Below are positions 11,001 through 21,823 of a stretch of DNA of 64,000 nucleotides, piece by piece; the stretch's first letter is position 1, and each line of letters starts with the position of its first letter. A program made the position numbers and the translations under genes. Source of the DNA: Manihot esculenta (taxonomy: Eukaryota; Streptophyta; Magnoliopsida; Malpighiales; Euphorbiaceae); assembly GCF_001659605.2 (NCBI RefSeq), contig NC_035174.2, forward strand, positions 5,024,389 through 5,088,388, in the 5' to 3' direction. Under the pieces are notes generated by a model. The model was not told the DNA's origin. It was given only the letters and a program-made list of their open reading frames with translations, and did no database searches.

Positions 11001-12995
11001 CCCATGAGGAGGCTAAAACAGCTAGGTTGGACAAGAGAGGATCCATCCCAATGCAATTTGATGATTATTAAACTATTGAAAAGACTTGTTACCGATGCCA
11101 GTTACATCTATACATACATATAGATACCGCCCACAAGCTTACACATAGACACACACATGCAGCTCATAGATAGCTATGCCCCACAGTCATACACATACGA
11201 ACTCACACAGTCACGGCCCCTAAGCAATATTACACACACCATATTGTCATATAAAAGGAAGCACATACTGCATTTTTTAAGTCAAAGCAGTGTTCATTCT
11301 GCAGATGGCTGCAGAGAACATGGACTTCAATGTCTACATAGCAGAAGGGGCATGGAAAGTATGCTCTTGTATCCTCATCTCCATCTGAATCATCCATTGC
11401 CAAATGATCTGCTGATACATTGAACAACAGAAGAAAAGAAAAGTTACATGGATTAAATATTCATCAATCTAGCAGCAGCGACCAATAAAGACCAGAAAAG
11501 CGGATACCATGGTTTTGAAACCAAGGAACACCTAGGATTCCACTAACACAAGGCGACTGATTCGAATGCAAATCAAAAGAGTGAAAAATGGAAAAAAACA
11601 AAAAGGAAAAGAAAAAGAGAGACAGAGGAAAATTATATCCATTATAGTAGCAGGAAGCCAGGACTGCAGGAGTGATTTCATGCGGATACTTGTACATATA
11701 CAGATGATTGCTAAGCTCCAACCAAACATGTCCCTAACAAGTAAATATCATTCTGCACTTTAACTACTCAGAATTAAACAAAAACTTTAATTCATTCTCT
11801 ATAATCGTTCAATATTCAAATCTAGGAACAACTACTCAGAATGAGAAACACATTTTTCTTCTCTTTGTTTTTTGGTTCGCGAAAGAAACGAGCAACACAT
11901 TTGAATCGACGTAAAAATACCAGCACCCAGAGAAATTTCCCATGTGCATTCTCATAACTCGTGGACCACTTCAAACTACACCTGTTATAGAACTTTTTTC
12001 CTTTCTATAGCTCTCACTGAAAATTCCCCAAAATACATGCATTTAACACATGCTAACTGGGCTAGTCAAATGAAAGGTTTAACCTCTCATCTTCACTGAA
12101 ACTGGTTTCATCTTTTGATTTCTCATCACATTCATCATTGCATTCTTCTACACCATTGGCATGATAGATATTAGATACTAGAATATTCTTGCTGTCCTGC
12201 AGATGTTTTGATTTTAAGGAACCGGATGGCTTGATCAAAAGGTTTGAATTTTGGCTTGAAGGTTCTGATTTTGCATTCAGAAGATTTGTTCTTTCCTTGG
12301 AAAACAACAATCTCAATGCCTCAAGTTCATCTGAAGTTTACTGGAGTTTTGACAGATCTAAACAAATCTCAAAGAACTCCTCCCCTGGATTCTGCCCTTT
12401 AGAATTTTTATAATTTGTCATGTTTTTTGGTGGTTTATTATTGATTAACCCCCATTATCTAATATTGAACTTTCAGCTCCTTCCTTAGCAAGGGAAGCTG
12501 CTCACTATGACCTTCTATGGCTCCAACCCTAATTCCTTAATTATAATTAGCGCATGAAAATAAAATCTTCGAAGATTCCGTGGACCCATTAATTAAATTC
12601 CAGGGCATTAATCAAAGTGAATCTACAAAACTTCTACCAAATAAGGAGTTGTGCATTGTCCTCACTAGCTCAGAGACCAAAACTATATATATATAATTTC
12701 CCAAACACATGCTCTTCTGAAATCCCTCAAATAACAGATCATTCCAGAAAATTTACTAATAGAAGTATGTGCAAACAACTTAAACAAAAGAGAAGGACTC
12801 TTGAGACGTGTTAACTAGAAAAAGATCGCTCAAAACTTCCAGAACCAGACTACAAACCTCTCAAATAGATAATCAATTCCAGAAACAAAACAAAGAAAAA
12901 AGACGAAACCATTTAGTACCAGAGTTGTATCTAGCAGCTTGCGCAGCAGAGAGGTGCTTAGAATGGACTCTTGAAGGCCAGAAATCAACATCCAT
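8087..12995 (-). CDS. Di19: Di19-family zinc-finger protein, five exons
   Basis: Drought-induced 19 proteins are small nuclear regulators in drought, salt and ABA responses. Predicted exons, 5' to 3' on the minus strand: 12995-12920, 11411-11269, 10681-10604, 9326-9106, 8189-8087. All introns are GT-AG and the phases join to give 206 residues. Residues 1-25 are the family N-terminus (MDVDFWPSRVHSKHLSAAQA). An acidic stretch (DDSDGDED, 32-39) precedes two atypical C2H2 fingers: CPFC with CSHLQNEH (46-66) and CPLC with HFIVQH (75-94). A basic RRRK (100-103), possibly a nuclear localisation signal, follows, then the family C-terminal region ending FVQQLISSTIF. An alternative acceptor three bases into exon 2 would drop Ala26. 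Intron 3 carries a Mutator-like insertion; introns 1, 2 and 4 carry other repeats. Normal length suggests a working gene. Confidence 0.92.
8724..9020. repeat. Tandem ~62-bp repeat in Di19 intron 4
   Basis: A unit containing GGAAGTGCAAGAC and CTAAAATGAAAAGATAATAC occurs twice in a row (about 8724-8785 and 8786-8850). A third, diverged copy lies at about 8941-9020. It sits wholly in the intron. Confidence 0.7.
9380..10417. mobile_element. Non-autonomous Mutator-like element in Di19 intron 3
   Basis: The ends begin GGGTAAA and finish with the inverse complement, and about 140 bases at each end pair as imperfect terminal inverted repeats (9380-9525 with 10270-10417). The flanks are a 9-bp target duplication with one mismatch: TTATACAAA at 9371-9379 and TTATACATA at 10418-10426. 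Long TIRs with a 9-bp duplication are the signature of Mutator-like elements. No transposase is encoded. The interior (about 9730-10270) is of unlike composition and could be a captured fragment, but no gene was recognised in it. Confidence 0.82.
10857..11095. repeat. Tandem ~130-bp duplication in Di19 intron 2
   Basis: Two diverged copies follow each other, near 10857-10975 and 10988-11095. Each has the order AGCCCC/AGCTCC box, GGACAAGAGAG, ATCCAT, TTTGATGATTA or CTTGATGATTA, and CTTGTTACTGATGC or CTTGTTACCGATGC. Confidence 0.65.
12062..12416 (-). pseudogene. Right-copy counterpart of the unknown exon-like frame
   Basis: This is the match to 302-652. It reads in the same frame but has a stop in place of a lysine codon (within SKLQ-TSDELEA, near 12343), and the splice acceptor before it is lost. 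It lies inside intron 1 of the intact Di19 gene. Confidence 0.5.
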
Positions 12996-13024
12996 ATTGA
13001 GTCAGCTTCCCAACGACTGGGTCT

Positions 13025-13053
13025 ACGTCAGCGTTGTCCGCCGAGATACGTCA
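13025..13053 (-). promoter_or_regulatory. Paired TGACGT motifs before Di19 exon 1
   Basis: ACGTCA at 13025-13030 and 13048-13053 (TGACGT on the gene strand), 30-58 bases before the ATG at 12995, probably in the 5' UTR or proximal promoter. They are conserved in the left duplicate. A bZIP/TGA role is an inference. Confidence 0.35.
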
Positions 13054-13461
13054 GTTCCTGGAAGGCGGAGTTGAATTTTGAGGGTTGTGGCGGTAAAATT
13101 TCACATTACACGCGATGAGTAGAGCTGCCATCTCTCCTATACTTGCTCTTATGTTCATTGAGAAAAGCTTTTGAGCCGTAGAAATCGAGTACCGCTACTT
13201 CGTGGATGACTGACACGTAGAAATTGATTATAATTATATTTAATTTTTGTTCACTTTAAATAAATTAATTAATTTGCATTTGATTTGCTCGCATTATTGA
13301 GTTAAGTTTGTTTGCTTCACAGAAGAGCCAAAAACAAAGGTTTTTCTGGTTTGCAGTACTGATTGGTGGAAGAAAAACCTAATCTTTAATGAGTTTTGTT
13401 TTCTTGTACCCATGCCATTTAAAGTCCATGAGATATTTTTAATTGATGTTTCTAATAAGGA

Positions 13462-15539
13462 TTTGATAACTGCAGGGGCATCAGGACGGCAGCGACTTGG
13501 AGGTTCCTAGACTTTTCGGTTGAGTCTGATTCACTCATTCAATTTTGAGACTCCAGTCAGATCGGTTCAGGTTATTCGGTCTCTTTTTCTCCAACTCTAT
13601 CATGAGAGGAAAGGACAATAAGTCCAGTCACTTTACAACCACTGCATTATCCATACGTACAAGTCCATACGACAGAAAATGTGGTCCTATAACAGAAATA
13701 TCATGGCACACCAATAAAAAAGGAGAATAAAAGGAGAGATATCCTCCTCACGAACTAAATTTTTCTTTAATTCACAGAACTCTTATAAAATTATATTTTC
13801 TAGATATTAAATTATTAAAATTTAATTCGAGCAGTCACTTAAATTCCGTTAAATGTTGTAAAGCTAAAGTAATTGATATCATTATGTAAATATATTAGTG
13901 GACATGTGATTTAAAAGTTAATTAGGTGATAAAATCATAAAATAAAAATTATGTATAAAAAGACAACCACCAAACAGAGACGTAGACATGTATTAAAGCA
14001 GGCAGGTTGCATGTTGGAGAAGAATTGTAGCTTTGATGTGAAGGATGGTTATTGATTCAATACACATGAGGATGTGAAGATTGGCTATGGAAGCTGAATT
14101 ATGCCAAAAATCAAAGGCTTTGTGGTGGGACATTACATCCTCCATCAAACAATTACTCTCATTCAATCATAATCAACACACATATGACTTTAAATGTTAA
14201 TTAATGTGATGTATTTAAAAAGGATAACATTATTTTGTTAAGCAAGAAGTGGGCTGTTGGGCTTCATTGAACGTTATTGGGCCAAGCATGAGGTTCCTTA
14301 TAATAAAGAATTTGGAACAAGTGGATTTATTAAGAAGCAGGAGAGCCCAACATCATGGTCCTCCATCTATCACTGTATTATTTAGGATAGATTCTCCATT
14401 GAACAGTATCAAATGTTTAGAAACACAGTGTTTCACAAAAGCATTACTTGTCATTTCAATGGCATTCGCTTCTATCATCATCATTTCCCCCACCACCAAG
14501 TCGACGATATATATATATAAGTCAAGCCTTCTAAGCTTTAACAAGATATTTGCTGCACAAAGGATGCATGGACTTGAAATGCTTTAGACTTTTGATAGAA
14601 AGAGATCCATCATCCATCCATCGAGTGGGGTTCAATGGGCATCATGATTAATTTAAAGTAGAGATCGAGGCAAAACAAAAATTCACCTTCCCCTATATTT
14701 ACCTAGCTAGCTATAGCCTATATGACAAGATGCAAGCTTATTATCTTATAATTAGGGTCCACAATTATTAAAAAGACCAAAATGATGTTGGGATATCAAT
14801 TAGCAAGTAACTATTTGACTCTCTGTCATAACTTTATAATTCTCTTGGAACGACCATAGATTTAGCCATCGGTGATGATTAAGTTGTTAGAAAATGAACA
14901 TAGAGATTAATGATTACCATAAAACAAAGCTTTTTTTTAGTTTTTGGCATCTGAGATCTCTATAAACGTGTGGAATCTTCCCCAGGCACAACCCAAACCC
15001 ATAGTCAACTTAGATGAGCTTTTCATGATTAAAGAAAAGAAAATGTAGGGAAAAAGAATGGTCATTGCAGCTTGTTATGTTTAAAATTTCAGCAACTAAT
15101 GGCTAGTGTTTGGGTTACATACTTCCATTTGATTTGAGTTTGATGTGGGGAATGCTCGCAGTAGGTCAAAAATTAAAGACAAAATAAGAGTCACCACTAG
15201 CCATAATTAATGGTGTCACTCAACTAGTTTAAGAAAGAACACACACATATTGGAACATGATCTATCTGTTTGGCATCATCTATTTCTTTTTCAAATATTG
15301 AATTTGAGTTATGAGTTTTAACATTACATCCAACACTTATTGAATAAAAAGGGTACTTTAGTTAGATATGAAATGCTTGATTCAAAAAGTTATTAACTGG
15401 GAGAGCTGGGCAACAACCAAAGCTGCTGCCAATTAACATATAATCATCCATTGGAGGTGCTTTAAATAAGCGAATATCAGGAAAGAGGGAAAAAGAGAGA
15501 AGAATTTAAGCAGCTGAAACTATACAAGAATGAAATAGG
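13462..15539. other. Intergenic, no gene seen
   Basis: AT-rich with short unremarkable frames. No family, inverted repeat or RNA gene was recognised. Confidence 0.5.
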
Positions 15540-16240
15540 AGTAGCAGATCAGTAGATAATAAGAAAATTTTATTATATTTCATTTCAAGCATATTCGAAC
15601 ACGGTACTGTTTAATTACAATCTCAAGTCTCTGAGTGCTTCATCAAACAATACCTTATATCAGCAACAGCATTCCCTATTAACTAGTCATTATTTATTTT
15701 AATTATCAAACAAACACTTCTAATAATAAGTGGTAAAGATACAAATCCTAAAAGCTCAAGAGAAAATAGATATTGACGCAAAAAGAAAAAACGGAGGAAG
15801 ACCACAATTGGAAACGAAACGAAGAAGGGAAACATGCATGATGATAATGATGACGATGATGACAATTTTACAGCTATGGAAGTAAAAAAAAATATAAATA
15901 AATGTAGTAGTCGGACCAGGAACTCTTGATTCCCCTTGCATGGATGCCTCCATGTCATTATCCATGGCTTGTAAGGAGAAGTTGCTTATATTTGAATGGC
16001 CACTCAAGGAAGAAATGAAATTCCTTCCATGGTTGGAGCAATGAAATGAAGCTGAAAGCTATTACCATGGTCATGGTGAGAGAAGAACTAAAATCCAAGT
16101 AATTAGTCTAATTGAGAGAGAAAGAAAGATGAAAGAGAAGTATATAGTAGAAGAGGTAGGGAGAAAAGCTTTTATCTTGAGAGACCCCAAGCACTCACTG
16201 ATCTTAAATTCCCGCATGCACGTTTCTCTTTTAATATATA
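15540..16240 (-). other. Possible small minus-strand transcription unit
   Basis: On the minus strand a TATATATTAA box (rc of 16229-16238) precedes a short frame starting near 15970-16007 (SGHSNISNFSLQAMDNDMEA) that runs into a low-complexity hydrophobic tail. An AATAAAATTTTCTTATT-like region follows near 15560. It could be a small peptide gene, a noncoding RNA or nothing. No known signalling-peptide motif was convincing. Confidence 0.2.
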
Positions 16241-16329
16241 CAGTGTCGGCACGTTTCCACAGGGGAAAAAGGAAGGCAAAGAAAGAGACAGACAGTGAAA
16301 TGAAGTGTTTCTTTTTTTTCTTTCGTAAG

Positions 16330-17150
16330 ACAAATTAAAGAGCATGGTGCCCTAAAGCTAGCCAGGTCTCCTTTTCTACTCTTTGCTTGCGCACCAAAAG
16401 GCTCTTTATATATGTATATAGTAAAGGGTTAATCTTTGTATTTGTTTATTCATTATTTAAAGTTTCTGGGTCGGTTGTGTCGAAAGGAGCAGAACTTTTC
16501 TTGCAAATTTCTTTGCACAGAGACGTTGGTGTCGTGTGGATATTTGGCTTTTTTAGTAGCTGCGCATTGAAGATCCCTTGTGACCTAATGAATTTCCAAA
16601 TCTCATCAAATGCCTTAATTATATATATATAATTGTAGCTTGCATCATTAATGCTACTTTCTTGAGCTATGTCTCAATTTATCATCTTATCATCATTTAA
16701 TTGCTAGCTTTGGATTCTGATGATAATACCAGCTCCATGCAACTATACATTAATCATGTTTCAATTATTTTTAATTCTACTGAAAATATTTCCTGCACAA
16801 AAACTATTTTTTAAACATAAATTATTTTTCTACTTTCTATAATGAAAAATAAACATCTTTAAGATAAAATATATTTCATAGTAATTAAATTCAATTTGTT
16901 AATTGATATAGTTATATAGGATTTGTGTTTATATTATTATTTTTTCTCATTAAATGGATTACCATTGTTATCCATATTAAAAATTATTATAGCGAAAATA
17001 AAATAATGTAGTAAAGTTAAAGATCAGGTTAAATTTAAATTTTTTTGTTAGACCTATTATAAAAAACATTGTTAAATTTAAACATTGTCGATATAATTAG
17101 GTTTATGAGTGTGCATTGTTCAATTAAGAAGTATTAGATCAATGTGTAAA
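16330..17150. other. Intergenic, no gene seen
   Basis: AT-rich with a short TA run near 16621-16631. Nothing recognised. Confidence 0.5.
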
Positions 17151-17159
17151 ATTCTCCAG

Positions 17160-17913
17160 AGGACTACAAAATACAACCTCTGTCAATCCAACTCCAACGG
17201 CCATTTTGTCAGTTTGCTAATGCTAGCGAAGGACCACCACTGAAGTCGCGTGGCGTGAGCTCTTCTGAAGCCGTTCCCTTTCAGGTCCACTTGTCCCTTT
17301 GGCCCCACACTTCCCTGATAGCGAAAGAATGCATGACACATGGCATGAAAATTGCAGAGCTGTCTGGCACGCCCGGTTACAGAGGAAGTAAGTGAGTAAG
17401 AGTGGTCTGATTGGGTGGGACCGGGACTCCTCTTTTAACTGATGAAACTTCGCGTCGAAGAAAACAAGGCGGGGCCCAGATCTTTGTCTTTTACTATTAA
17501 AAGCTGACTCAGCAACTGATTTGCAGATTTGTTTCAAAAGAAGGAAGACGGCTCACTCGCTCTACCTCCATTCCATATTCTGTTTTTGGCTTCTGTTGGA
17601 GCTCAGAGGTGAGACCTGCCCACACTGACTCAAGCATTTTAGAATGGTGCGCTCACTTAATGTAGAATTTATTTTCTGTAATTTGTCAATACAATTTTAT
17701 TGTATACATAGTAAAAAAAAGGGAAAACTTAATTTTAGAAATTTTTTTTTGTCAGTTTCTTTTATTTATATTTTTTGTAAATATTTTTTCTGCTGCATAA
17801 GTAGGATTGGTTTTCAATTTGAAATCAATCGTCTTCAAGTCCAAATTGTTTAATAGTTCGCTTTGATATTAATGGTAATGATATCTCTAATTATTTTAAA
17901 TGTTGATACCGTC

Positions 17914-17944
<31 letters not shown>

Positions 17945-18830
17945 CAGCCTCGTTCTCATTTTCCTGAAATCTGATTTCCTGAATCGATCAGGTTTTCCGA
18001 TGATGAATTTCCCCTTTTTTTTTGTTTTCCTTTAAGCAGATTTTTCATTGGCAAATCTGAAATATGGTCTCAATATTTAGTGCTTCCATGACTTCTCCGT
18101 CCAAAATCTCATCATAAACTTGACATAACATAAATTTTCCAGATAAAAGGTGATTCCATTAATAGACGGTATTGATAAAACTGCATGATTGAGTTGGGTC
18201 CTTAATTTGTCAATATCACACATGGGAATGCAACCAGTTGTAGGATTCTCTGAGTTGAGCTTTTTATTGATGCAATTTCAAGAACCAGAGATATAGTGAT
18301 ATTCCCAGCACGATTATTGGGTGAGGGGTCCTTAGTCCCAACTCTGGCAGATTCCCTGCAATTAACCTTAAATATTTACCACCAGAAGTCGATTGTAGTT
18401 GTCAAAGACGAAGAATAAATTTGCCGACACAGCACCAGGCAATAGGATTGGCATAACTTACCTGTGCCTACGGTTACATCATGCTCCAATTATTCATCAA
18501 CAGCGACGTATGATGTTGTCATTTTTTTACCTTGGCATTTCAAAAATTCTTAGTAGGGGAAAGGAAAGCCAAGATTGAAATACTAAACGCTTTGCATTAC
18601 GAGATAGGATCCGATATTGCATCAGTATTATTCATAATGATTTCGTTCTCCTGAAAAATTTTCTCGGAGCACCAACTTCATAGTGGAGAAATGACGGCTA
18701 CTACACAAAGAGGGCAGCTCTTTAATTGTTGGACTTTAGTATTATTGAATTAATAGCCTTGTAAGAACAGTCATGTACATATACAGATCTTTTGTTCAAT
18801 AAAAATCATCCATTGCACTTTTTGTCGAAA
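17160..18830 (+). ncRNA. Possible noncoding plus-strand transcription unit
   Basis: About 17160-17600 is GC-richer than its surroundings and promoter-like, with GCGTGGCG and TGACTCAGC motifs. A donor-like AGAG|GTGAGACC lies near 17608, a long T-run (17919-17943) lies inside, and a polyadenylation-like region (TTGTTCAATAAAA) lies near 18790-18803. No convincing coding frame lies between. The start, splicing and existence of a transcript are guesses. Confidence 0.25.
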
Positions 18831-19184
18831 TAATCGCAGTGACTCTCGCACAGGCTAAGAACTTAAAGGAAATGAGGCAACACTAGCGATAACTAAAATT
18901 AATACTTTATAAAGTGTAATTAATCAAAACCATTACAAGAGAATAACAACAGCGCAACACAAAACATAAAGAATATTACATTAACTGATTTATTGATTGT
19001 AGTAAGAGTGTAAAATGCATGGCATGAACATGCTATATATCCCAAACAAACCCAAAAAGGAAGTAGTAAGTAGAAACTTTGCTGAAACGAGAAAGACAGG
19101 CCATCTTTATTTATATAGCTGGTCTAATAGTAACACTACAGCTGAGATACTTCTGCCTGTCATTTTGTTCTCAAGACAAATTAA

Positions 19185-19550
19185 TTAGTGTATTTTGAAG
19201 GTCTTCCATTTGCATAGCTCAAAACCCTTGTGCTTCTGCCGGATAAAGCCGTCGGTTTCCGCATCAATGCTGTCTTCAATAATTTTGTCCTGCTCTGCTA
19301 TCTGAACCTTCTTATGTGGCTTAGTAGGACTCTGCTGCTTTTGAACTAAACACTCTTTATGGGAATTCTCCTCAGGTTCCTCTTCATGAGCTACCCTGTT
19401 GTTTAAGGCCCTGAAGACATTTGGGTAGCGAGGGGCATCAGGAAGAATGCTGGGCATCCTTTCTATTCCTGCAACGTGGACATGGTAATCGTGGGAGGTT
19501 GTTTCCCAGCCGTGCTGTTGCCTGGTTTGGGAGACCCGGGGTTGTGCCAT
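19185..19550 (-). CDS. Small plant protein of unknown function, 121 aa
   Basis: Single-exon frame from ATG at 19550 to the stop at 19185. The N-terminal part (MAQPRVSQTRQQHGWETTSH, then HVHVAGIERMPSILPDAPRY) looks like a conserved region. The middle is acidic and lysine-rich (EEEPEENSHKE), and the C-terminus reads DAETDGFIRQKHKGFELCKW. There is no signal peptide, membrane segment or known domain. A TATA-like CTATAAATTC (rc of about 19622-19631) lies about 75 bases before the ATG, where a TATA box would be expected. Balanced composition and long open length make a real gene likely, but no function is assigned. Confidence 0.65.
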   Translation of the reverse strand: MAQPRVSQTRQQHGWETTSHDYHVHVAGIERMPSILPDAPRYPNVFRALNNRVAHEEEPEENSHKECLVQKQQSPTKPHKKVQIAEQDKIIEDSIDAETDGFIRQKHKGFELCKWKTFKIH

Positions 19551-19621
19551 TTTGATTGTTGTTGATGATTTTTCCTGAGCTCCTTCAGGCCTGTCTACCT
19601 GGCTATTGTGAAGACACGCTC

Positions 19622-19631
19622 GAATTTATAG
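19622..19631 (-). promoter_or_regulatory. TATA box of the unknown 121-aa gene
   Basis: CTATAAATTC on the minus strand, about 72-81 bases before the ATG at 19550. The position fits a short 5' UTR. Confidence 0.45.
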
Positions 19632-19639
19632 AGTTGATG

Positions 19640-20289
19640 CCTTATACCATTATTCTTTAGAGATAATAGTTGCATCTAATTCCTTACGTCTTGTCAAATT
19701 GGCAGGTAGTATACACCACATTTTTAGAGAGGGAATCAAATGCTCAGAGAAGTGGAGAGGAGAGCCTAAATGGATTCTCTGATGTTAATGCCACATTTGC
19801 CTTCCCAATTCCAAACTTTATGGTGCTTGATAGAAATGGTCCTGTCATTCATAAATACTGGAATCTGGTATAACCTATACCAATAGATATTTAAGTAGCA
19901 ACAAATCGTTCACTCACGTTCTCATAAAAATAGATGTATTTTTCTTTTCTCATCCTTTTATATCGTAAATTAATTTCCTTTTTGATATTTGTTAATTTTT
20001 TAATAAACACTTATTTATATGCATCGAAAAAATAAAATTTATTAGTTATAAAAATAATTTAATAATATGAATGAAAAATATATTAAAAAAGACAATATAA
20101 ATTTATTATTTTAAAAATATTAAAAATAATTGTAGAATTTTAATTGTAAGAGAAAAAGTCTTATTCGGTATATTAGCCGTTTGAATAGCTCTTGGCCGAT
20201 AGATATTAACATTTAATGGTTAGCTATATATTTATATAGTGATTCAAATTAAAGTGTTTAATTCAAAATCATTATAAGATTAGCTATTA
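19640..20289. other. Intergenic, no gene seen
   Basis: AT-rich, no features beyond short frames. It ends at the target site of the LTR element. Confidence 0.5.
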
Positions 20290-20294
20290 AATAT

Positions 20295-20813
20295 TGATGA
20301 TCTGAAATCCAGAAAATAGGGTTTTACAATGGGTTCTGTAAAAGTGGAAAAGCTTAGAACTAGATGAGTGTATTTCTCCTTTTATATGTTTCCTTTTGTC
20401 TGCTAGTGACGTGTTAACAGAACGTGTATCATTGGACCACCTGTCCCTGCTACGTTGATACGGACGTACGAGGGAATCAGATCTCTGTCCCATGCGTAAC
20501 GGCCATTAATTCTCCTCTGATACGTATGATTCTCCTCTGATACGCATGCGGAAGGACCTACCAGCGGGGCATCTTGATCATTTTCCCCTTTCCGGGCTGG
20601 GTTGAATGGTAGGGCTGAAGTTGAGCCTGGTGAGGGCCTGATTACTGGGCCGAGAGGTTTGGGCCGGTTTGATTGAGGAGTCTAGGCGGAGTCCGGCCCT
20701 GTGACTGAGCGGGTTGGACCTGGCTCTCGAGGGGAATATTGAAGCCTTCGAATCATGGACTGTTTTCATGGGCCTGGCCTTTATACCGGGGTGAAGAAAT
20801 CCAGCGATCATCA
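20295..20813 (-). repeat. 3' LTR of the minus-strand element
   Basis: 519 bp, TG...CA termini, preceded on the minus strand by the polypurine tract. Nearly identical to 27444-27962. Confidence 0.93.
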
Positions 20814-20832
20814 ATTGCCCCTTTATCTCCTC
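20814..20832 (-). other. Polypurine tract
   Basis: GAGGAGATAAAGGGGCAAT on the minus strand directly before the 3' LTR; the expected plus-strand priming site. Confidence 0.75.
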
Positions 20833-21451
20833 AGCAGTTATTCCATGACTGGTGAGGGGATAAATCTTTAAACTCTATTCATGATCGTGCGGTCTGAGAA
20901 CTGCTCTTGTCGAAAGTATCCCTTTCTTGCCTTTTTATTATTTTTGTCTGAGCGTTGGACTCTCGTGTATGTTTTTTGCCCCTGAGTATTTATGGGTTGT
21001 CTTCTCTCGAGCGTTTTGCGGGCTCTTTGTTGCCTGGACCTTTCTCTAGGCCAGCTGAGATGGTTTAGTGTGAGCGGTCAATTCCCGAGGTCGGTGCCTC
21101 TTATGATTGCCCCTGATTCTCTGTTTGGCTTTGTATTTTGGTATGCAGTTTGCTTAGGAATCGCCTTGCCTTAATTCGGTATGTCTTATCGGGTTTACCA
21201 GTACTGCGCTCGTTTTCTTGAGATCGGCATGATGCTTTGGTACTTTTGGCTGTGGTGTGAGATTAAAGTCTCTCTACCTGATGACTTGAGCTCCTTTGGG
21301 AGGTCGGAGTTTAGCTTTTTCATTTATGGTCCCGTGCCCCAATCTTTTATGTGAGATCAGAACTATGTTCTTTATGAGTTGTTTTTGCTTGTAGCACCGG
21401 ATGATCTTGGGGACTCCGGCTATTTTTGCTTCGGGAGATCTTTGAGATCTT

Positions 21452-21823
21452 CGCCGGTCTTCTACCTCAGTGAGGTCTTCTGCCTCATTGAGGTCTTCTG
21501 CCTCAGTGAGGTTTTCTGCCTCAGTGAGGTCTTCTGCCTCAGTGAGGTCTTCTGCCTCATTGAGGTCTTCTGCCTTGGTGAGGTCTTCTGCCTCAGTGAG
21601 GTCTTCTGCCTCATTGAGTTCTTCTGCCTCTTTGAGGTCTTCTGCCTCTTTTGAGGTCTTCTTCTTCATTGAGGTCTTCTGCCTCGGTGAGGTCTTCTAC
21701 CTCAGTGAGGTCTTCTGCCTCTTTGAGGTCTTCTGCCTCATTGAGGTCTTCTGCCTCAGTGAGGTCTTCTGCCTCATTGAGGTCTTCTGCCTCTTTGAGG
21801 TCTTCAGCCTCAGTGAGGTCTTC
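21452..21823. repeat. 18-bp tandem array
   Basis: About twenty copies of an 18-bp unit of the form GAGGTCTTCTGCCTCAKT. Because 18 is divisible by three, frames stay open on both strands: six-residue repeats such as EDLTEA in the sense (minus) direction. The unit shares its GAGGTCTTC core with the adjoining 27-bp array. Confidence 0.9.

Larger units (their letters stand above)
11760..13461. repeat. Right copy of the large direct duplication
   Basis: Partner of 1-1735. In this copy the Di19 exon 1 frame is intact and the gene continues through exons 2-5. The offset between copies is about 11.75 kb and the intervening DNA includes TUFA and a LINE remnant. Confidence 0.85.

Noticed and set aside
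15880..15925. Resemblance to microRNA166 (TCGGACCAGG followed by ATTCCCC)
   Set aside because: The two parts are separated by extra bases compared with miR166 and no paired arm forming a normal precursor hairpin was found nearby.
15910..16007. A CLE-type signalling peptide in the small minus-strand frame
   Set aside because: The ESRVPGP piece lacks the conserved CLE pattern, there is no clear signal peptide, and the frame runs on past it.
18185..18220. Resemblance to microRNA171 (TGATTGAG ... CAATATC)
   Set aside because: The spacing is too long and the middle bases do not match; no star strand seen.
20578..20814. Frames inside the LTRs (78 aa, repeated at 27727-27963)
   Set aside because: They lie wholly in LTR sequence and have no domain; the repeat explains why they occur twice.
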